Assembly (NCBI GenBank): GCA_002361615.1
Contig: DETK01000028.1
Coordinates: 3,962-33,199, forward strand
From: Bacteroidales bacterium UBA3290
GTDB lineage: Bacteria; Bacteroidota; Bacteroidia; Bacteroidales; UBA932
DNA length: 29,238 nt
Direction of reading: 5' to 3'
Shown: positions 23,031 to 29,238 of the stretch, in pieces
How positions within the stretch are numbered: the stretch's first letter is position 1
Layout: every line of letters begins with the position of its first letter
Made by a program: the position numbers and the translations under genes
The notes under the pieces: generated by a model
What the model was told of the DNA's origin: nothing
Database searches by the model: none
Seen by the model: only the letters and a program-made list of their open reading frames with translations

Positions 23031-23432
23031 TCAGACTATTTCTGGAAGAATCAAGGCAAGGGTATCTAATAGCTTTTGTCCTGCTGATTCTAATTCATTT
23101 TCAGCAAAAGGGGCAAAACGGTAATATGAGTTTCTGCGTTTAAATTCAGGCAAAAGACGGAAAACCACTCTTCCTGCATCTCCCATCTTTTCCTCTATTT
23201 TACCGCCATTCACCAACGCGATCTCACAATAGAGTGGAATGATTGTACGTTGGCGTTTTACTTGTTTACCCAATCCGTTTTCGCCAAGGAAGACATAGTA
23301 GGCCTCGTTATTTACCTCAACGCGAAAACCCAATAGGATTTTCCGATCCTTCCATCGCCTTCTCCTAGGTGTCCAGAACATAATCCCTGGAAACTGTTTG
23401 CTGACTTTTTCCTTTACTTGCTCAATACTCAT
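23031..23432 (-). CDS. Hypothetical protein (133 aa)
   Basis: No family is recognised. The protein is basic at the N-terminus (FWTPRRRRWKDRKILLGF), then alternates predicted beta strands (VEVNNEAYYVFLGENGLG, IIPLYCEIALVNGGKI, GRVVFRLLPEF) and ends in a helix (AENELESAGQKLLDTLALILPEIV). No signal peptide or membrane segment is seen, so it is probably cytoplasmic. It lies 74 bases after the signal-peptide remnant, on the strand of the LRR lipoprotein, and shares that region's AT-rich composition. An accessory or phage/plasmid-derived origin is possible. Confidence 0.65.
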   Translation of the reverse strand: MSIEQVKEKVSKQFPGIMFWTPRRRRWKDRKILLGFRVEVNNEAYYVFLGENGLGKQVKRQRTIIPLYCEIALVNGGKIEEKMGDAGRVVFRLLPEFKRRNSYYRFAPFAENELESAGQKLLDTLALILPEIV

Positions 23433-23506
23433 AATAATGCATTATTAAGATTATTCCATAACAGGACGTATGTACAATAGAAATTTGCGATTCTGCCAAC
23501 TATAAG

Positions 23507-23578
23507 TCAGGTTGGAGCTTCACACGCAGCAAAGCTAAAACATAGTATTACTGCCACAAGAATAGCATTCTGTTTCAT
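23507..23578 (-). pseudogene. 23-aa lipoprotein signal-peptide remnant
   Basis: The ATG follows the LRR-gene stop directly. The peptide MKQNAILVAVILCFSFAACEAPT is a complete lipoprotein signal with lipobox FAAC (Cys19), then stops at TGA after four more residues. It resembles the signal of the upstream lipoprotein, with the acceptor Cys at residue 19 in both and a shared AATACTATGT in the DNA. The simplest reading is a tandem paralogue that lost its body. A genuine tiny lipoprotein is possible but less likely. Confidence 0.6.
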
Positions 23579-25714
23579 CTAGTTTGATATGGTAATGATA
23601 CTCGTATTATCTGGTAGTGAAAACAAGTCAACATATTGTCCAGCAGAAACGTACAACGTTCTAAAATCGGGATTGCCCAGACAATTCAACGTAGTTAGTT
23701 GCTTATTCTGACTGACATCAAGCTCTGTTAAACAATTATTGTTACATAACAGAATCATAAGTGCGTTATTATGACTGACATCTAACGTCGATATCGTATT
23801 GTTGCCACATTGCAATCTCCGCAACGAAGTATTCGCACTAACATCCAGAGCCTCAAGGCTATTATTACTACAATACAACTCCTCCAACAACGGGCAATCC
23901 GCCACATTAATATTTGTGAGTAAAGCTTTCTCACACGCCAATTGCTTTAGTCCCGCATTATTACTTAAAATCAAAGAACCCAGGGGATTTCCGGAGCAAT
24001 TAAGACTTTCTAGTTCAGTATTTCCGCTTACATCAAGTGAACTAAGATTGTTATCTTGGCACCAAAGCCTTGTTAACACTTCAAGAGAAGAGACATCAAG
24101 GGTCGTTATACTGTTACCATCGCATCTAAAATCTTTCAGGCGAGTATTATTGCTAATACTGATAGCTGATAATTGGTTGTACTGGCAATTGAGCGTCTCA
24201 AGTAAAGTATTATTCGAAACATTTATCGCTGAAAGCCTATTCCTCCCACACATTAATACTCTTAGGTCAGTATTATTTGAAACATCTATCTCATTCAGCA
24301 GATTGGAGCCACAATAAAGATATGTCAATGACGGACACCCCGTTACATCAAGATGACTTAATTGATTTATACTGCAATCCAATGAAGTCAATGCCGTATT
24401 TTCTCCTATGTATAGAGAGGACAGTGCTTCTCCGTATCGGCAAAGGAGCGTCTTTAATTCTTTATTATTTCGAACATCCAAGCTCGTCAATGGATTAACA
24501 TCCAATACAACGCGAGTTAGCAAGACATTATTACTAATATCCAGATCACAGAGTTGATTATAAGGACACCACAAATCTTTTAACGCCTTATTATTGCTGG
24601 TATTCAAACTGGTCAATTGGCCTCTAGCTATCTCCATATTCTCCCAGGTCCCACCACACCATAAAGTTTCTAGATTTGTAAAATGCTCAATTCCGGCAAG
24701 TGATGTAATATTATCAGTATTGACATTAATCTTGGTTACGACACTCGCTTCATCCATAGAAATCTCACCATCGTCGTTTGTGTCGAAATTATCAACGCAA
24801 TATGCTTTAAAGTTGTCATCTGAGAATTCTACCAAGCCGTTTTTGGGAACGAAGACGACCGATGAGGCGAGTAAACGATAAATATGCCCAGATTCATATT
24901 CTTTCGATGGACTATAGGTATAAGAATAGCTGCCATCCTTGCTGTCAATAGTAATCTGCAGCTCATGACCAGTAAAATTAGCGGGTGCACAAGAAACAAA
25001 CAAAGTCATCGTCTCTGACTGGCTGAATGTGATATCCAGATCCATGGTCATTTTATTTGAATACTTGTCCGCAACAATCACAGGGCTCTCTGATGTCAGA
25101 TCAAAAGTCCCGCTTTCCACGAATAGGTCAGCATCCGTAGCTATAGTCATCTTAGTATATTCACCTGCTGGTAATACTACCACAGGCCTTAGAAAGGTAT
25201 TCAGATGGTGAAATGCGAAACTGAGATTACCTGCTTCTGCAGAAACGCCAGAAGTATATGTTGCCAGATATGGCCCAATATTGTTGGAATTATTGTTTCC
25301 AACCTGTTTCTGACCTTTATACCTGACAGGGACACTCTTCGGATCAAGATAAATATCTCCGACAAAAGGATAATACCCGCGATATACGGCCCCAATCTTG
25401 AACTCCCATCCGCCCCCGTCGAACGAAGCAGAACCGGCCGCGGCATCAACTGGTACCACAAAATAAACCTGACTTCCACAATCCGGGAATACGCCTATCG
25501 TGTCTTTCGGCATCCATGGGATACTATAATCAGTGGGGGAAATCATAGTTTTCGTCATGATTCCTCCCTCATTGTCAATAATAAGCGAATCGACAGAGAA
25601 CGATACCTTCTGAACCATTAAGGGATTGTTCAATACTTCAATAAGGTCTGTTCTTTCACAAGCGACAATTCCAAGACATAGTATTGCCGCCGCTAAATAA
25701 GAAACTCTATTCAT
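23579..25714 (-). CDS. Surface lipoprotein: fimbrillin-like domain, EF-hand loop, leucine-rich repeats (711 aa)
   Basis: A lipoprotein signal (MNRVSYLAAAILCLGIVAC, Cys19) is followed by a fimbrillin/Mfa-like region (about 25-280: TKTMISPTDYSIPW, GAVYRGYYPF, LSFAFHHLNTFLRPVVVLPAGEYTKM, SGHIYRLLAS). Next is a calcium-loop-like DTNDDGEISMDEA (about 314-326). About 15 leucine-rich repeats of 21 residues end the protein, of the type LxxLDVSNNTxLxxLxC with a Cys in nearly every unit. It is probably exposed on the outer membrane and binds protein or glycan, which is inference. The DNA is AT-rich compared with the metabolic genes. It lies 18 bases after the 38-aa peptide gene. Confidence 0.88.
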   Translation of the reverse strand: MNRVSYLAAAILCLGIVACERTDLIEVLNNPLMVQKVSFSVDSLIIDNEGGIMTKTMISPTDYSIPWMPKDTIGVFPDCGSQVYFVVPVDAAAGSASFDGGGWEFKIGAVYRGYYPFVGDIYLDPKSVPVRYKGQKQVGNNNSNNIGPYLATYTSGVSAEAGNLSFAFHHLNTFLRPVVVLPAGEYTKMTIATDADLFVESGTFDLTSESPVIVADKYSNKMTMDLDITFSQSETMTLFVSCAPANFTGHELQITIDSKDGSYSYTYSPSKEYESGHIYRLLASSVVFVPKNGLVEFSDDNFKAYCVDNFDTNDDGEISMDEASVVTKINVNTDNITSLAGIEHFTNLETLWCGGTWENMEIARGQLTSLNTSNNKALKDLWCPYNQLCDLDISNNVLLTRVVLDVNPLTSLDVRNNKELKTLLCRYGEALSSLYIGENTALTSLDCSINQLSHLDVTGCPSLTYLYCGSNLLNEIDVSNNTDLRVLMCGRNRLSAINVSNNTLLETLNCQYNQLSAISISNNTRLKDFRCDGNSITTLDVSSLEVLTRLWCQDNNLSSLDVSGNTELESLNCSGNPLGSLILSNNAGLKQLACEKALLTNINVADCPLLEELYCSNNSLEALDVSANTSLRRLQCGNNTISTLDVSHNNALMILLCNNNCLTELDVSQNKQLTTLNCLGNPDFRTLYVSAGQYVDLFSLPDNTSIITISN

Positions 25715-25732
25715 AAGATTACCTGACTTAAA

Positions 25733-25849
25733 TTAGCCATCCTCAGGATCCAGCGGATCTGTTCCTCCGCTGCCTCCAGCCAGGATCCTTTCATCAGACT
25801 CAATTTTAATTACCTCTACTTCAGGAGATTGATACAGTTTATCTTTCAT
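25733..25849 (-). CDS. Small Bacteroidota peptide, 38 aa, upstream of the LRR lipoprotein
   Basis: The open frame encodes a short peptide beginning MKDKLYQSPEVEVIKIE, then SDERILAGGSGG, and ending with the acidic tail TDPLDPEDG. The pattern of a basic N-terminus, then Pro-Glu-Val-Glu-Val-Ile, an acidic helix, L-A-G-G and a Gly-rich acidic end recurs in short orphan peptides of Bacteroidota, often near fimbrillin or LRR lipoproteins. The LAGG could be a double-glycine-like cleavage point, but no peptidase or exporter gene is nearby. It ends 18 bases before the lipoprotein ATG and is probably cotranscribed. Function unknown. Confidence 0.7.
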   Translation of the reverse strand: MKDKLYQSPEVEVIKIESDERILAGGSGGTDPLDPEDG

Positions 25850-25963
25850 AGCTCTTGCGTTTTGTTATACAAAGTAAACCCTTATGGTAACAGTAATCAA
25901 GTTCACAATGGTCCATTTTGAGCAATGAGGACGCTTTAACGTGGAAAAACACTTGGATGGTGT

Positions 25964-26007
25964 ATGATATCATTATTTGAAAATGCTATCATTTTGTTGT
26001 ATCTTTG
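25964..26007 (+). promoter_or_regulatory. Toxin-antitoxin promoter with paired operator-like sites
   Basis: A -33 TTTG (25976-25979) and a -7 TATCTTTG (26000-26007) are separated by 20 bases. The perfect palindrome ATGATATCAT (25964-25973) and the near copy ATGCTATCAT (25983-25992) flank the -33, 19 bp centre to centre. That arrangement would suit a dimeric antitoxin that represses its own operon. Confidence 0.6.
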
Positions 26008-26024
26008 CTGAAAAGTGATGTGGT

Positions 26025-26306
26025 ATGAATAGAACGGCTGAGAAAGAAGAAAGGGTACAGGCAATCTTAAGGATGTCGCCTGAGAGCTATGCAGCAATCA
26101 AAAGTGCGGCACGGCGGGCGAAGGTCTCGTTCAATACGTTTGCCGTTAATACGCTGATTCAGGCGGCTGAACCGCAGCAGGCACGCCTGCCCCTCTGCGA
26201 TCTTGAGCCCGATCCGGTGCTCACTGCACTGGCCGTCGATTCTTTCGGCCTTTCGCCCGATGACTTGGCCCAGAATCCCCGAATCGCAAAGCTTCTGGCA
26301 GAATGA
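26025..26306 (+). CDS. Ribbon-helix-helix-like antitoxin (93 aa)
   Basis: The N-terminal 50 residues (RVQAILRMSPESYAAIKSAARRAKVSFNTFAVNTLIQAAE) fit a ribbon-helix-helix/Arc-like DNA-binding domain. The C-terminal tail (LEPDPVLTALAVDSFGLSPDDLAQNPRIAKLLAE) would wrap and neutralise the toxin. It overlaps the PIN-domain gene by 4 bases (ATGA), the usual toxin-antitoxin arrangement with antitoxin first. It probably represses its own promoter together with the toxin, as known for VapBC systems. Confidence 0.85.
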   Translation: MNRTAEKEERVQAILRMSPESYAAIKSAARRAKVSFNTFAVNTLIQAAEPQQARLPLCDLEPDPVLTALAVDSFGLSPDDLAQNPRIAKLLAE

Positions 26307-26731
26307 GAGTCTTCCTCGACACGAATATCCTGCTCGATGCGCTTGAAACCAGCCGTGAACGGCACCGATATGGTCAAGCGATCCTGGGGCTGGCGGCCCG
26401 AGGGATGATTGAAGCAGTCGTATCGGCACAAAGCCTGGTCGATCTCGCTTATATCTACACGAAAGGAAACAAAGCCCGTCTTCAGGAACTGAGGACTTTG
26501 CTCTCGCGTCTTGATGACATTCTGACAATCCGTGATACTTCCCGCCGCAGTCTGCTACTGGCGGCGAACCATTTCACCGATGATTTTGAAGATGCGGTCC
26601 ACTCCGTTATCGCGGTTGATACTGCCTGCGAATTGATCATCACAAACGACAAACACTTTGACAAACCCTTCGGCCTCCCTGTTGTCAGCCCGGATGCGTT
26701 CTGTCAAGACTTTTTCAAAGAGAATCCGTAA
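26303..26731 (+). CDS. PIN-domain ribonuclease toxin, VapC-like (142 aa)
   Basis: This is a PIN-domain RNase. The first acidic residue is Asp6 in MRVFLDTNILLDAL. An acidic residue follows in SAQSLVDLAYIYTK, and the C-terminal acidic cluster is in DDFEDAVHSVIAVDTACELIITNDKHFD. Members typically cleave tRNA or rRNA and are neutralised by the partner encoded just upstream. Length is normal and all expected active-site positions are filled, so the toxin looks intact. The next gene, a lipoprotein, starts 18 bases later and might be cotranscribed. Confidence 0.9.
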   Translation: MRVFLDTNILLDALETSRERHRYGQAILGLAARGMIEAVVSAQSLVDLAYIYTKGNKARLQELRTLLSRLDDILTIRDTSRRSLLLAANHFTDDFEDAVHSVIAVDTACELIITNDKHFDKPFGLPVVSPDAFCQDFFKENP

Positions 26732-26749
26732 CACGACCCCGAAAGCCTT

Positions 26750-27889
26750 ATGATTCAAAACATCCGGCATTTATTTACTCTTATTTTGATTCTGGAACTC
26801 CTCTCTGCTTGTTCCACGGATCCCGCAGCAACAGATTTCGCGGCCCCTAAACTGGGTGCTGTAACCGTCGAGGCGGAGGCGTTTCAGGCGAGGATCTCTT
26901 GTCCGGTGAGTGGCAGCACGGCCGGGGTGACTTCATATGGTTTCCGGTTCGGAGAAGGATTTCTGAGCGAAATCCCGGCTTTGTTGGTTGATGGAGTGCT
27001 TACTGCCACTGTCAAGGGACTGGCATCGGAAACGACGTATCAAGTAGAAGCCTTCCTGGGGAACGGTGCAGAGACATTGACTACGGATAATGTAGTGTTC
27101 CGGACGGAGGCGGGCGAAGAGACTGTCACGATTCCTGACCCGGTGTTCCGCCGTTATATCCTGCAAAACTTTGACAAGAACGACGACGAAGTGCTGACAC
27201 TGTTCGAAGCGCTGAAAATCAATGAAATCGAGGTCTGTACCGATTCCATTTACTCTCTTCGAGGAATCGAAAAGATGAGCCAGCTCAGGCGGCTCACTGC
27301 CGACGGGAGCCCTTGGGGCAATGGAAATCTTTACGAGGTGGATCTTTCAGGCAACCCAAAACTCGAGTTTTGCCGTCTGGAGAGCAACGAACTTCACACC
27401 ATTGATCTTTCGGGCAATCCTTTGCTTCAAAACATCTCATTAAACGTCAATCCTCTCGACAGTATTGATTTTTCGCACAATCCTCTCGTTCGCGAAGTAG
27501 GTCTGAATGGTACGGATCTAAAGTATCTACCGGAAATGACCTTTCTAGATTTGACAAGTCTGCACTTTAGCTATGTTGCCCGCTTTATACCCGCAGACTA
27601 TTTCCGTCATTTTCCGAATATGAATTCGTTCAACATCGGTCATTTTCAAGGAAAGAAATTTGATCTTACTTTGAATCCCTATATCAACAATGTCTGGTGC
27701 GATAATGCACCGAATATCGAAGAGCTGGACTTTACGTCATCCCATCAAAAACACTTCGAAAACATCCATACACGCAATTGTCCAAAACTGCGTCGCATCC
27801 TGCTCCGGGCCGGTACCACCATCGGTACGCTGGAGAAGGACAATCATACGGAGATCGTCTATATAGAATATCCCTCCATTACGGAATAG
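26750..27889 (+). CDS. Lipoprotein with EF-hand-like loop and leucine-rich repeats (379 aa)
   Basis: The lipoprotein signal ends in lipobox LSAC (Cys21). A fibronectin-III-like strand region (about 35-120: APKLGAVTVEAEAFQARISC, GVTSYGFRFGE, LASETTYQVEAFLGNGAET) is followed by VFRRYILQNFDKNDDEVLTLFEALKI. This matches in order the CVDNFDTNDDGEISMDEASVVTKI block of the 711-aa lipoprotein. A few degenerate leucine-rich repeats (VDLSGNPKLEFCRLESNELHTIDLSGNPLLQNI) complete it. The two lipoproteins thus share an EF-hand-plus-LRR module on different N-terminal domains. It is probably surface-exposed; the ligand is unknown. Confidence 0.85.
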   Translation: MIQNIRHLFTLILILELLSACSTDPAATDFAAPKLGAVTVEAEAFQARISCPVSGSTAGVTSYGFRFGEGFLSEIPALLVDGVLTATVKGLASETTYQVEAFLGNGAETLTTDNVVFRTEAGEETVTIPDPVFRRYILQNFDKNDDEVLTLFEALKINEIEVCTDSIYSLRGIEKMSQLRRLTADGSPWGNGNLYEVDLSGNPKLEFCRLESNELHTIDLSGNPLLQNISLNVNPLDSIDFSHNPLVREVGLNGTDLKYLPEMTFLDLTSLHFSYVARFIPADYFRHFPNMNSFNIGHFQGKKFDLTLNPYINNVWCDNAPNIEELDFTSSHQKHFENIHTRNCPKLRRILLRAGTTIGTLEKDNHTEIVYIEYPSITE

Positions 27890-27937
27890 GGAACTCCCAT
27901 GTTTCTTTGGTAAACTTTTTTTAGGACGGGACATCAG

Positions 27938-28048
27938 CGCTGCAATGTACACAGTTGACCTTCAACTGTTTATAAAAGTTGATCCCCCTCGTTTTGAGGG
28001 GGATCACTTTGCGTAATCGGCTGACAGTCAGATGCGTCCGTTGCAGCG
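27938..28048. repeat. 111-bp palindromic dispersed repeat, copy 2
   Basis: Same length and ends as the copy at 1255-1365 (CGCTGCAATGTACACAG at the left, TGCGTCCGTTGCAGCG at the right, with CTGACAGTCAG inside). The stem here is GATCCCCCTC (27981-27990) with GAGGGGGATC (27996-28005), extended by pairs around a one-base bulge. Loop and flanking stem bases differ from copy 1 while pairing is kept. It lies between the convergent lipoprotein and acyl-CoA dehydrogenase genes. Confidence 0.8.
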
Positions 28049-28177
28049 GTGAGTCGAGCCGAGGCGGAAGCGCCGTCCGTTGCAGCGCCGAGCGGGCCAG
28101 GCCAAAGGACGGGAGCGCCGTCCGCTGCAGCGGCGGGCGAGCCAGGCCAAAGGACGGGAGATGCGTCCGTTGCAGCG
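28049..28177. repeat. 45-bp tandem repeats ending in the element's terminal sequence
   Basis: After the 111-bp element, three units follow, each ending in (T/C)(G/C)CGTCCG(T/C)TGCAGCG, at 28073-28087, 28118-28132 and 28162-28177. The last two (from 28092 and 28137) are 45 bp apart and share GCCAGGCCAAAGGACGGGAG. The GGACGG/CCGTCC pairs can form small hairpins. The region is non-coding up to the dehydrogenase stop. Confidence 0.75.
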
Positions 28178-28185
28178 GCCGCAGG

Positions 28186-29238
28186 CTAGCAGTTCTCCAG
28201 TGCGGCGATGTGGCGGGTGACCTGGCCGATGCTTTCGCGGACGAAGTACTGGCTGGATTTCAGGTAGCGGGCGTCGCGGAAGCTGTCGAGCAGCAGGAGG
28301 TAGCCCATCACGATGCTGGCAAGGACCTCGGTCAGGGCGCGGGTCGCGTGCTCGAAGTGTTCGCTGGTGCTGCCTTCGACGGTAGCCATCTCGTAGAAAC
28401 GCTTGTAGCCTTCGGTGGCCTTGCGCAGGACATCGAGGCAGTGCTGCCGGGCGGCGAGATCCGCGTCAGCGGATTCGCCGGCTGGAGCCGCAGCCAGCAT
28501 CTCGGCGACGCGGGCCTCGTAGCTTTCAATCTGCTTGAGATAGGCGCCGTTGGCGATGCCTTTCACAGCAGCCACGACCTGCAGCTGGCTCGTTCCTTCG
28601 TAGATCGAGAGGATGCGGGCGTCGCGATACAGGCGTTCGCAGGCGTATTCCTTCATAAAGCCGCTTCCGCCGTGGACCTGGATGCAGTCGTAGGCGCAAC
28701 GGTTGGCGAACTCGCTGGCGCTGAGTTTCACCAGCGGCGTGAGGATGTCGGCGACGCGGGATGCGGCGCGCGAAGAGGCCGAAAGGTCAACGTAACGGGC
28801 GGTCTCATACAGCAGGCTCCGGGCACCGTCGGTACGGGCACGCATCCGGGCCAGGATGTCCTGGACAGCCACGAACTGGTTGATGGGATGACCGAACTGT
28901 TCGCGCGAAGCGGCGTATGCCTCGGCTTCGCGGCAGGCGGCTTCGCAGAGACCGATCGACTGGGCACCTACGCCCAGACGGGCGCCGTTCATCAGCGACA
29001 TCACGTATTTGATCAGACCCAGGCGGCGTTCGCCCACGATCTGGGCCGGGGCGTTGGTGAACTGCAGTTCGCAGGTCGGCGAGCCCTTGATGCCCATCTT
29101 GTTCTCGATGCGGCGCACCACCATACCGCCGTCGGCACGGTCGAACACGAAGTACGACAGGCCGCGGCCGTCGGTCGAACCTTCCTCGCTGCGGGCCAGC
29201 ACCAGGTGCAGGTCGGCGTCACCGTTGGTGATGAAGCG
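28186..29238 (-). CDS. Acyl-CoA dehydrogenase family protein, 3' part (350 aa in window)
   Basis: This is a flavoprotein oxidising acyl-CoA thioesters. The visible part begins in the middle domain (RFITNGDADLHLVLARSEEG) and continues through IENKMGIKGSPTCELQF, GARLGVGAQSIGLCEAACREAEAYAASREQFGHPINQF and HGGSGFMKEYACERLYRDARILSIYEGTSQLQ, the classical C-terminal FAD-binding helices and the catalytic-base region. An extra C-terminal helical extension (about 120 residues) follows, as in the longer AcdA-like forms of Bacteroidota. The N-terminus lies beyond the window edge. Electron-transfer flavoprotein genes, its usual partners, are not visible here. Confidence 0.93.
   Translation of the reverse strand, partial: RFITNGDADLHLVLARSEEGSTDGRGLSYFVFDRADGGMVVRRIENKMGIKGSPTCELQFTNAPAQIVGERRLGLIKYVMSLMNGARLGVGAQSIGLCEAACREAEAYAASREQFGHPINQFVAVQDILARMRARTDGARSLLYETARYVDLSASSRAASRVADILTPLVKLSASEFANRCAYDCIQVHGGSGFMKEYACERLYRDARILSIYEGTSQLQVVAAVKGIANGAYLKQIESYEARVAEMLAAAPAGESADADLAARQHCLDVLRKATEGYKRFYEMATVEGSTSEHFEHATRALTEVLASIVMGYLLLLDSFRDARYLKSSQYFVRESIGQVTRHIAALENC

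Noticed and set aside
28049..28177. CRISPR-like array
   Set aside because: The units are contiguous 45-bp tandem repeats without unique spacers, and there are no cas genes.

Overview
The window is a chromosomal segment of a Bacteroidales bacterium (phylum Bacteroidota). The evidence is repeated TTTG-N19-21-TAnnTTTG promoters, a type III glutamine synthetase, the order argR-GNAT-argG, fimbrillin-like and leucine-rich-repeat lipoproteins, and RhuM and PIN-type accessory genes. Most genes are GC-rich, which fits Alistipes or related Rikenellaceae, but genus cannot be fixed from this sequence. The stretch from about 21.2 to 25.9 kb is clearly more AT-rich and looks acquired.

Layout. 1-1.1 kb: 5' end of a tRNA (minus) with its promoter, then a membrane protein/winged-helix regulator pair. 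1.1-1.5 kb: non-coding, with a 111-bp palindromic repeat and a 12-bp tandem repeat that runs into the end of pheS. 1.5-5.3 kb (minus): pheS, then a yraN - mannose-1-phosphate guanylyltransferase - arginine deiminase operon. 5.3-5.5 kb: divergent control region with ArgR-box-like sites. 5.5-14.5 kb (plus): an overlapping arginine/carbamoyl-phosphate operon, argR-GNAT-argG-argE-argH-carA-carB. carB carries an in-frame amber codon exactly between its two synthetase halves. 14.5-18.2 kb (minus): ferritin-like - glutathione peroxidase - OhrR operon with palindromic operators, then glutamine synthetase III. 18.3-21.2 kb: EamA transporter and an exported protein (minus), divergent from a transmembrane Ser/Thr kinase (plus).

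Accessory part. A RhuM-Fic gene (21.25-22.27 kb) lies between two perfect 44-bp direct repeats. Each repeat contains the 3' ends of both neighbouring convergent genes, the kinase and a 193-aa protein, so a cassette of about 1.17 kb appears to have entered there while leaving both genes intact. Next comes a minus-strand cluster: a 38-aa peptide gene, a 711-aa fimbrillin-like/EF-hand/LRR lipoprotein, a 23-aa lipoprotein signal-peptide remnant and a 133-aa unknown. Divergent from it are an antitoxin/PIN-toxin pair and a second, smaller EF-hand/LRR lipoprotein. The window closes with a second 111-bp palindromic element, 45-bp tandem repeats, and the 3' part of an acyl-CoA dehydrogenase gene.

How the genes work together. 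CarAB makes carbamoyl phosphate. The transcarbamylase step is encoded elsewhere. The M20 deacylase frees citrulline, and ArgG and ArgH finish arginine under ArgR. The divergent arginine deiminase would break arginine down again. The ferritin/peroxidase/OhrR operon is a peroxide and iron stress unit, probably autoregulated by OhrR.
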